This document shows, piece by piece, positions 48,801 through 60,100 of a stretch of 64,000 nucleotides of DNA. Position numbers and translations under genes: made by a program. This DNA comes from Lingula anatina (lineage: Eukaryota > Brachiopoda > Lingulata > Lingulida > Lingulidae). The notes under the pieces were generated by a model. It was not told the DNA's origin and ran no database searches. It worked only from the letters and a program-made list of their open reading frames with translations. The first letter of the stretch is position 1; each line of letters starts with the position of its first letter. The stretch is taken from assembly GCF_001039355.2 (NCBI RefSeq), contig NW_019775787.1:62001-126000 (forward strand), read 5' to 3'.

Positions 48801-51089
48801 TGGTGAACATGAATGAAACATTACATAAAACATCATTATTTGCATTACAACATAATCTTTTACAAAACTTTTAAGAAAGCCATAAAATTAAATGTTCTTT
48901 TGTGATTTTGGCTGTAGTTGATCTCAATTAAAACTTTTCATGTCTACAAAAATATCTGTAAGAAGGCTAACTACCACTGACTAAAGTAGAGAACTAAGTA
49001 GATAAGTCACTGACAGTAAAGACTGTTATGGGGGCTATGCTTTATTTTTAGTTAAAGGGATAACAACCCTTCGTTTAAGACCCATATCTCTCAATGAATA
49101 AATTGTAACCAACTCATAGACATAAAATAAATTCTATTTTACCACCAAAACCGCGATTATTCTGGAATCTGTGCTTGCCATCTGACCACCTCCATATATG
49201 ACTACCCTCTGTTATGGTCTCTCAAATAATTATTTAAAAAAAGACTACCTTTGAATGTGAGGAACAGATTCATTTACCAATGGTAAGTATGGGAAAATTG
49301 TCATCTACCCCAGGAAAATCCATTTTATGACCAAAATAAGCAGCTGTTATTCCTTTCATTGTCTGTAAGCTGGGTGTGTATGAAAATTTGTTCTTCTAGG
49401 GACACCCAGTATAAAGGCAATGACTGATGACTGAGAAAAATATGATAAGAGGTATCAATGGAAATAACTCAGTGATGTAGTTTAAGCTCTGCCTTGAAGA
49501 TGTACTTTGATGTGTCAGGAGTACTGACTAAATGAAGGAGAAAAAGTAGAAAGCAATTAGTGATGAAATCTATACCCTAACCCCATTTTACTTGAAGCCT
49601 GTTTTTTTTTTTAAACCATTTTCATTCATGAAAACTAAACTGAGTACGCACATTGGTGTTCACTATAAGAAATGTTAGGGAGGATTTGACATTCCATTAA
49701 TTTATACATGTAGTATGCAGTAGCATTTGTATTATGGAGAGTTTAGAGTTGTTTTTTCTTTAGTATAGGCATTATTAATCTGTCTGCAATGTCAGCAGTA
49801 CATCAAAAATTCCAGTTAGAATAGTTGCTATTTAAAGAAACAAAGCCTCTGTCAGATTAGTTGCAAATAACAGAATCATTCATCTTAAAGCAAACACACA
49901 AATGACAGACACATAAAAACATACTGACACATGCACACATGAACCAAGCATACTTTATCATGCGGAGCATCTGCTTGAGTAGTCTGATCTGCGTCAGACT
50001 TCTTCATGTTGTTTGCCTGGAAAACATTGAACAAATTTTGAAAACAAAACCACACAGCAGTGGGGTTTTCAAAAATTACATGAATTTTTATCGCAGACAT
50101 AAAATTTAACAAAAAATTAAAATCTACAAAGTGGTTCATGGTAATTTGTTGAACACGTGCTAATTTTTTTTATACATGATAACATAAATAACTATGTAAC
50201 AAACAAGGGAATGACAAAATCATAGCAAAATTAATATGTACACATACTGGTGCACAAACATAACTGTATGCACAAATGCACTGGCATGCACTTAAAGTCA
50301 CTTTAACACAAACACATACTTTATCCAGAGAAGCCTGCACTTCAGTAGCCTTCTCTGTATCAGACTTATTCATGTCTTTCGCCTGAAAAAAATTGTATTC
50401 AATTTTGGGAAAAAATACATTTATATGAACTGAGTAAAAATAGACTGGTCCATGGTAATTATGTATTTATTTTCTTTAACAGACACTAAACAGATGAAAT
50501 AAACAACTTTGAAAGAAAAAAGCAAATGACAGCAACATAAAATATGTACTGATACACACAAATAACCAAGCATACTTTATCAAGTGAAGCCTGTGCTTCA
50601 GTTGCCTGTTCTGTATCAGATTTCTTCACTTCTTCTGCCTGAAAATTGTAATTAATTCATTTGGACAACTAATATCAACAAAGTAAAAAAGAGTAATGGA
50701 AATGAAGGATATCCACTGCATACCCATACATGCTTATTTTCTTTAACTGCCTCCCATAGATGATATAACCAACTTAGAAAGAAGCAAAAGACCAAACATC
50801 ATTTAAAAAAAAATAAAAAACAGGTACACATAAACATACATATAAACACTTAATACATAAATAAACAAAAATATAAATAAATATATAAATAAACNNNNNN
50901 NNNNNNNNNNNNNNNNNNNNNNNNNNNNNNNNNNNNNNNNNNNNNNNNNNNNNNNNNNNNNNNNNNNNNNNNNNNNNNNNNNNNNNNNNNNNNNNNNNNN
51001 NNNNNNNNNNNNNNNNNNNNNNNNNNNNNNNNNNNNNNNNNNNNNNNNNNNNNNNNNNNNNNNNNNNNNNNNNNNNNNNNNNNNNNNNN

Positions 51090-51129
<40 letters not shown>

Positions 51130-54100
51130 AGGTACACATAAACATACATATAAACACTACATTAATAAATAAACAAAAATATAAATAAATATATAAATAA
51201 ACCTACATCATCATCGGTGACCTGTGCTTTAATGTTCTTCTCAGTATTAAACTTCTTCTTTTTCTTGGCCTCTTTCTTGCTCCTCTCTGCTTTGATGGCC
51301 AGTGGGTCTACCCCAGTCAGCCTAAACATACTGTCCATGAAGTGCTGGGCATTGGCATAGTACAGGACGGACTCATAGTGGAAGATCTTCACCCCAGATG
51401 GAAGCTCTTCAACCTAGAATAACAGGGCATATAGTGACTATGGGTGCTTTCCCAGAGATTTAGATCGATCTAAAGATTAAGATTTAGATCGATATAACTC
51501 CCTGGGGGTTCACGCTAAATTGCAGTCAGCCGAGCAGGCATCATAGTTAATTACCCCCTTACAGCTTTTAGTAGGCGGGACAGGCGCTTAGGCCAGCCAA
51601 GCTGACAGTAATCTATTGAGACTCCCCACAGGGACAGATTGATCTAAAAATCTATGGAAATGGGGTGTATGATGGAAATTCATCTGTGTTGTTTCAAAAC
51701 CTTGGAACTAGTTAGTCCGCACAGTTACATTGGGAATGGAGCCTTAGACAATCTATTATAATGTCACAGTGGTACTGAAATACAGCGAATAATGAGGACA
51801 GATTATAAAAAGCACTTTCAAAAAGAAATAATGGAACCACATGGCACCGTTTTTGTACTAGTATGGCGGCTACATGTGGGCACCAGATATCACATGGCTT
51901 GTTTAGGTAACCTGGACCTTCAGCACAACCCTTGTTTATTTAAACACAGTTTATTTAAATTACAGTTGAACAAATCACACATAAATAGCACAAAATCTAA
52001 GTTTATAAATGACATAAAATGCAGAGAAAACTAAATTTGTGCAAGATCCATATAACAACAGAAAACTACGCAAGAGTAACCAACCCACCTTTCTGTAATA
52101 TTTTGGATCTCTGTAGAAATCGGTGCATGCAATATGTCCATATACACTAGCCTTTGGCCTGAAAAGAAAAAAAATTATACAGATTAAAATACCCAACAGA
52201 CAGGCAGACAGACAGACAGGCAAAGCAACACACAAGCTTAAACATGCGCACATTTAAGCAAGCATAACTTTAACTTAAATTTCATTATTTCTGTCCCATG
52301 TCATATATAAATACTAGTAACTAATAAACAGTATTAAATTAAGTAGAGGATAAACTGATAACTAACTTGGAACATGTAAATCATTTTCCGCTATCAATAA
52401 TTGATTCTGATGCCAGATGTAATTATGTTATTAGCACATTTTTAAATAAAAGTGTTATACAATCAACTTGTATATTTTTGCCTTAATACTGAAACCTTAC
52501 ACAACATCCCTTGGCCTTTTTATAAAGCATCCTTACATAAGGAAAAAAATGTAACTGATTTACACAGTTTGTGTGACTAATTTTTAGGCTAAACTTTTCT
52601 TAATTTCTACCTTTCTTCTTCTTTTTTATAAAACAAGAAAATACAAATGCTCTTTACTAAGTTACTCTATGAATTACAAATGAAACAGACTAAAAAGTAT
52701 GTTTTCCCACATTTTATTAATTCAAATATGGAAAAGGTGCAAAATATGACCAATATCTGTTTTTCTTCTCTTATCAAGTAAAAAGAAGAAAAAAAAAACT
52801 GATTCCAAACATGTAGAAAAAAGATTTATCAAAAAAATTTTTTCATAAGCTTAGTCAATCCATTCCAATGAAACAAATACAATATAAATTACCTTTTGAC
52901 AATGTTTTGCCTAATTTTTTAGTGAAATTATTACAAGTTTGGCTAATTAATTATTCAAACACATCACACAAGACAGCCTCTATATAACTTACCATTGAGT
53001 TCTTAGAATAATGGTCAGAAAAGAGAAGACAACACCCACGAGAAGTCCCAAGTCCATTCCCAGAAGAACAACGGACAGAAAAGTCACCAGCCATATTGCC
53101 TTAAAAATGCAAGTCATCAAAAAATATCTATCACAGAAAGCCCTCTTTAACAAATCATAAAGATCAAAAAGATATCTTATGGGGTCATATGAAGTTGTGG
53201 ACCAATAGTTCTCGAGTAATAGGCCTCTTTGTATAATGCCGAGGTAAAGAAATTAATTGTACAATTATAAGTAATAAAAGTTTGCATGCATCGGCCATAC
53301 ATAAGAAATAAGTTTATAAGCGATCGGATTTGATATCCCGGGGAGGAGGGAGTAAGACAGAAAGACTAAGGAGTAAAAAAAGATTGTTTAATATACTTAC
53401 AGCATCAAATTTTGATACCCTGCACAGTCGCTTCAGCTCAAGTACCTGCAGAAACATACCCTTCAGTGCCACTATGATTATACTGGACAAGACACACTGG
53501 AAGAAATCATTAGATTTTTAAAATGTCTGGATAAACAGGTTGTTCAGTTCACTCAATGTTTTGAAGCAAAAAACTCCATTCAAACAGATTTTGATCATGC
53601 ATTCACACTTGTACCCTTATAACAGGTGAACCTTCTCCCTTTCTGCCATATCCAAATGTGTTTTTCCATCAGTGAGTTGATTTAGTTCAATCAGAAGAAT
53701 ATCTCTAAGCCATTATGAAAAGTGCCTTGGTCGACACTTTACATCAATAAACATACCTTTTTATCCATTAATTTGGTAGAAGATGAAAGATTACAATTAA
53801 ATTATCTAGTGGTGGACTGATTGACCTAAAAACCAGACAGCTTCATGTGCCTCTGTAGAAATAATATGTAACCAAATACAACACAAAGATACTATAGGAC
53901 TTTGTAATTTATGAGAAGTGGTAAGTTTTTTTTTTCAAAAAGAACATCTGGCATTTTAAGGCAAAATCCAAAGCTTTGCCATCAACTATGGAGTGTGCTG
54001 GTCGAACAATATAATGCATTCAAAGGAAAGAAATATAAACTCACTCTGGGTGTTGTCTTGAATAGTGGCGCCATCACCAGAATCACAATGAGTACAAATG

Positions 54101-57100
54101 TACTGGAGATTAAACCTGCAACCTGAGAAGAAAAAAATTGAATCAATCCATTTTTCTGCCCCTCCCTCTCTCTACTCTAAATGATATACTCTACACTACA
54201 AACCTATCATAAACAAAATACCCCCCCAAAATAAAAATAATAACATATCCCCTGCCACAATCTGTATACAGATGCAAAGGTGATTCACATGTGTGAAACT
54301 TCCACCATATTGATTATAAATGACAAGTCTACAAGCAAATAAATACAACTATAACAGTTAACAGTAAAGTACGAACTGGAACATAATCATTGGTTTAACA
54401 AATTCTTCCTGTCAGTTTTAGCAGAACACTGTCCTTTAAGTGAAAATGCTTAACCAATTTCATGAAAATGCTGAACTATTTATAGGTATAAATGTAAAAT
54501 TATATATATGATCCTTATCTTTATCGTCATGTTTAAGAAAATGCTGTAGCTGTGTTGTAAGGTACAGTAGTACCTGTACATAAAACGACTATGGTAGTGT
54601 TATACAATATTTGAAGACTCACTATATTTTTTTTCAAAAGAGAGACCAATCGTTGGCAAAAATCCAAACCCCGGTGAAGGACAGTTTCATAACTCACCAT
54701 ACTCTTACATAAAACAGACATATATGAAATTCCAGTCTGATTATTTCATTCAGTTACTTCCTTAGGCAAGGATAAACATAATCTGAATCTAATTAAGATT
54801 GTTGTATAAACCTTACTGATACCCAGTACGGCATTTGTGCAATTAACACATCCCTTTCGCACATCCGCTTTAGCCAGTAGTTACAATGACAGAAATATCA
54901 GTCTAATCAGCTAAATTAACGATAATGAAATTGTAAATTATGTCTATTAACACTGTTCATAGTCACTTTACACCTGAGGACCCAGCTAGAATGGGAGCCC
55001 CGGCTGCCCACGGGAGCCCAGGCTGCCAGAGAGACTGCCAGGGAGACTGTCCTTTTGCAGTCTGGGGCTCCAGTGTGCAGTCTCCTTGAGCAGGCAGACT
55101 GCAAAGGGGGCTGCAATAACTTAAACTTCTTTGCAGGAGACTGCAAAGGAGACTGCAATAACTTCAACATTTTGCAGGAGACTGCAAAGGGGGCTGCAAT
55201 AACTTAAATATTTTGCAGGGGACTGCAAAGGAGGCTGCAATAACTTAGAAATTGTCACAGGGGTCTGCAAACTTAACTGAAATAACTGACATTTTCAATG
55301 TTGCCCAACGTATGCAATAAACAACCCAATAGTTATTTAAAAAGTGTTTCTATCCACAATTGAGAAGCACGTGCTAAACATTTGATTACTAACTTTTAAG
55401 TGAAGTTTTATTTTTTTTTATTTTTTATATTTTTTATTAATTTTTTTAGATTTATATTTTTTTAAATAATGCTGTGAAAATATCCTTTATTATTGCTATT
55501 ATTTTCATTGAAATCAGACAAATAATTGAAGTCTTATGATAATATAAAATTGCATAATATATAAATTTTAAACCTCACAGTTAGCATCAATTTAAGTTGG
55601 ACTTGTGATTAAAATTAACTGGTAACTTCCAAAACCAAATTCATTTCAAGCCAGGGGCATGTTTATCTTAACTGTCAGTTTGATATAAACAGTTCACCTA
55701 CAGCTTAATTATTATAATTGCCCAATGAGGTCAAATAACTACACAGCACAGGCAGTACATAACCGTTAATTCAAAAATTTAAGCCAGAAGCTAGGTCAGG
55801 AATGTTCTAAGGAAGAGGCAAGAAATCTGAAAGCATTGATTTCTGGATTGAAAAAGCTGGAAGACATTTTTAGGAAATGCAAGTAGAAAGAAAAATGAAG
55901 AGAGACAGAGACAGGATAAGAAGTGAGCATGCAAGTCCTTTTGATTTTGTATTTTCCTACATGTATAGTTTACTGATGCACCAGGATCCATAGAGCTTTG
56001 GGAAGTGTTCAATTTTAGCCCAGCACTTTGAATTCTGTTTGTAGTTTTTAAAAATACTTGAAATTGCTATCAGGCTAGATAAAGGTTTGCATTTAACCAT
56101 TTTGGTCCTTGTCAATTAAAATATTATTTCAAACTTTGTAGTGTTTGACATGAATATATATAGACAATAAGTCACAGATGAGGATAATACCTTTTAAAAC
56201 ATCGACCTTTGTACTTTTCATCATCAAGCAATGTGTTAAAAATACAAAATACAATGAAATGAGCCTTTTTTTCCTTTAGTATGTACACTTTAAAAATTGT
56301 ATTAGTGTACGTATAACTTGCCCACATTAGTTAAAAAACTAAAAATTACTTGAAATATTGCTCTTATGTGTCTGTATCGATGTATGAATCCTGGCCAGTG
56401 AATTCTGTGACAGAGTTTTGGGAATGATTAAATAACGTACAGTAGAATTCCCAGCCCTCTGCTAATAGGGGCTTTGTAGAAAAATATATATGTAAAATAG
56501 TAAACTGAACTAAATAGTGTGGAGAGAAATAAACCAATATGTTAGATATAAATGGATCAGATAACATACATTTTGTGATCAAGGAGAAATTTTGTATTTA
56601 GATTTGAACTTACAGACATACTTGGGAGAAAGATTATTTCTAGATTCCTTTTCACAAATATAATAATTGTTTGAATATATACATGTATGACTTAAAAAAA
56701 ATAAATAAATAAATAAAAAGATTTTGCCAAATTTTATTTTGCTAAGCAAACTGCTAAGGAGACTGCAGAGTAGACCGTGAGAGGGGCTGCCAAGCAGACT
56801 GCTAGGGGGACTGCCAAAGCAGACTGCTAGGGGGACTGCCAAAGCAGACTGCCAGGGGGACTGCCCTGGCAGTCCCCCTGGCAGCGCGTTCCAAAAATGC
56901 AAATTAAGACTGCCAGAGAGACTGCCAAGCAGACTGCTAGGGGGACTGCCAAGCAGACTGCTAGGGAGACTTCTAAAGCAGACTGCCAAGGGGGCTGCCC
57001 TGGCAGTCCCCCTGGCAGCGCGTTCCAAATATGCAAATTAAGACTGCCAGGGGGACTGCCAAGCAGACTGCTAAGGGGGCTGCCAAGCAGACTGCCAGGG

Positions 57101-60100
57101 GGACTGCCCTGGCAGTCCCCCCGGCAGCGCGTTCCAAAAATGCAAATTAAGACTGCAAAGGGGACTCCCTCCATACTTAACGATACCTGCAAAGGAGACT
57201 GCTGTGGGAGCGGGGACTGCTAGGGAGACTGCAAAGCAGGCTCCATAGGGGGACTGTAAAGGAGACTGCAAGCAGACTGCAAAGGGGACTACTTTTCTAG
57301 CTGGGGATGCTTTCTTTAGTACATATGCACCTCATATATGGCTTCAATACAAATGTGAATATATTTCTAGGTACAAAAAAATACAATTTCCTTTTTTAAG
57401 TAATTGTTACCATACTTAAAATATAAGTGTCCTTTTTTACTATAGCCAAGTACCTTTATTCAACACCCCCTTACTGAAGCCACTGATAGACATACATGTA
57501 CCATGAGAAGTAGATGGAGTAAGGGCGTATTCACAATCAAAGTTGATCCCCAGACTAACAGATCCACAGATCAAATATGTCCGACCCACTTGAAATCTTA
57601 CCACGTACTTCCCATGGAGATTCTATTAAAATGTCCATTAGGGGATTATGCAGCAAGCTTTCAAGTGGGTCTGCCATGTTTGATCCGTGGATCTGTTAGT
57701 CCATGGATCAACTCATTCTGAATGCGCTCTAACTGCCTTAAACAGGTGGGGGTCGATTTGGGAGGTTATACAGTGCTATCAACATTATCCTTCACTTAAC
57801 TCATAAACCCTGACACCTTCTTGGCCCCTTAACTCAATGATTACAAAATAAGAGAGTGAAATGCAATTGTCAACACCCTGGTGCCAGGCTAAAAACAGCT
57901 TTAGTTAAGATGCTATTGGGTGTGGCCCTCAGTTCCCTTCCATATATGCTTGAAAACCAATTCATTGCTCTGCAGATGTATGAAGTGCATACTCTTATTT
58001 GTATGCCAGACTAGGATTGATTATAATTTACTTGTATGAGAGACACCATCTAACCCTAACTAACAGTGACTGGAATATTAATACTTAAATGCATTCAATA
58101 TACAAACTGATGAAAAAAGGATCAACCTGACAGACAAACATGCACTAAAATTTCGAAGTGAAATTCTAACCATCATCACAAGAATCGGACACTGAAACAT
58201 TGAGCATTTAACCAACTCAAGACTATGTAGCACTTGCCACATCTAAATTGAAAATTTAGCCTTAGGCTTTTATTATTTGAAAGTATACTATCAGTGTTTG
58301 AAAATGTCACCAGAACAAAGTAATATGTTGTCTCTATTTCAATTCTGCAAAATTAATATAATATTTTCCCCAATCCAGATGTTAAAAAAAACCTCAAAGT
58401 ACTTGATGTCTGAAATGTACAGGAAGTCACATAGCTGTCCAAGTGACTGGACAATATGAAAACCTTTCTTAGGATACCTTTAATCTTACAATAAAAAAAA
58501 AATCTTGAACTTAAATGACCTTGACCTCTCTATCAACCTTTGACCTTTACCTGAGTTTTGCCCCCTGTCACTTCCTGCATCATACTCCTGGACAATGCAG
58601 CACAACAGGTAAAACCTTGGAAAAATGAGTTGAAAACATTGCAAATTCCATAGGAAATCAGCTCCTGTAACATATGATGATAAACATTCATCTATTGGTC
58701 AATTTACCTTTTCATTTTGTACAGTGGTAATCAATCATTAAGTATTATTTGAAGTTAATTCAGAATAAAAGAAAACATTTAGCTGCAACTAATTTCTAAA
58801 ATTTGGATTTCTTTTGAGGAAGAATAAGTTCAAAATGCACTTAACTTGAACTATCTATCAAGATCTGTTAATTTATTATTTGGTCCTGAATCATGAAAAC
58901 TGAATGAACATAATTACAAATAATAACTTTTTAAATCTAAAAAATATGGAATTATTTTTGCTCAATACCTGGTTTCCATCCACAGTGTAGTTTTGTTTCT
59001 TAGCTAGCATCTTAGCCAAGGATATAGAGATAGTGAAAGCCACTATGGCTATACTGAAGGCATCAATTATTAACTGGCCACTATTCTGTTCACCTAACTC
59101 AGGTGTCTGTGGACTGGGAATACTGCAATCAAAATGCAACATTTCTTTTAGTTAATGAAAAAAGCATCCTGGGCTATGTCTGGCAATTTTTGTTTTAATC
59201 CAGTAATTATATATTCAAGCAATAATAAAAGAAATCAAATAGAGTCTTATTTTCTACAGAAATGATTAATCATCTGATGATTTTATAAACTATCACTAAC
59301 AAGGCAGTGGACACAAATTAAATCTGACCTCTGTTAAGGAGGTTTAGTCAGTCCATTTGTCACCAGCCTAACTCAAAAATTTACAGATGGTTTTTGATGA
59401 AATTTTCAGGATATGTCAAAAATGGGCTAACTTTGAAATAATTAGACTTTGTTGATGATCAATTAATTAATTAATGGTTAATTATTTGTCTTGGCAGAGG
59501 TCTGAGCTCTTTCTGTGATTTCATAATTTATTTTTACGTTTCATCACAAGGATAGGTAAAAGTCACCTGCTGGTTAATCAAAGTTATTAAAAAATGATAT
59601 AAATAAATAAATAAATATTTACCCTGTTGGGATGTTTCCAACTACTACAACTCCATATCTTTCATCAATCTTGGTAAGATATGTAATGACAGTGCTTAGT
59701 ATTACCTGTCAAAATAATTTAAAATCAATTAACATTAGTCAATGAATGTGTAGAATGAGATAAAAAAACAAAAGAAAAATAATAATTATCATATCAATTC
59801 AGTATAAGGAAGAATATTAATTTCAATCTAGGAAGTGAGTTTTGTGCCAAAAAATGGAGCAAAAGATCAGAAACCATTTCATCTTTAAAAATCTTTAAAA
59901 ATCTTATCAAATATCATCAGCATATTTTTGTGTGTGTGCATGCATGTTCAGTTGTGAGTAATCAGCACAGAGAAGTCAAAGTGCTGGATCGATCCAAGTG
60001 GACCCATTGGATTAATCTAAGACTGGGATCCCATCACCCTATACAGAGGCGGATTTAGGCCATCTTCTGGGTCTTCTGGAAGACGGTCAGATTTTCAAGT

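Noticed and set aside
50774-51157. Open frames across the second gap
   Set aside because: They consist of N and poly-A/AAAT sequence.
56579-57223. Overlapping open frames of 108-149 codons on both strands with repeated Ala-Val-Cys-Leu or Gly-Leu-Pro-Ser units
   Set aside because: They are translations of the GACTGC subterminal repeats and hairpins of the 2.3-kb element. No start context or splice support is seen.
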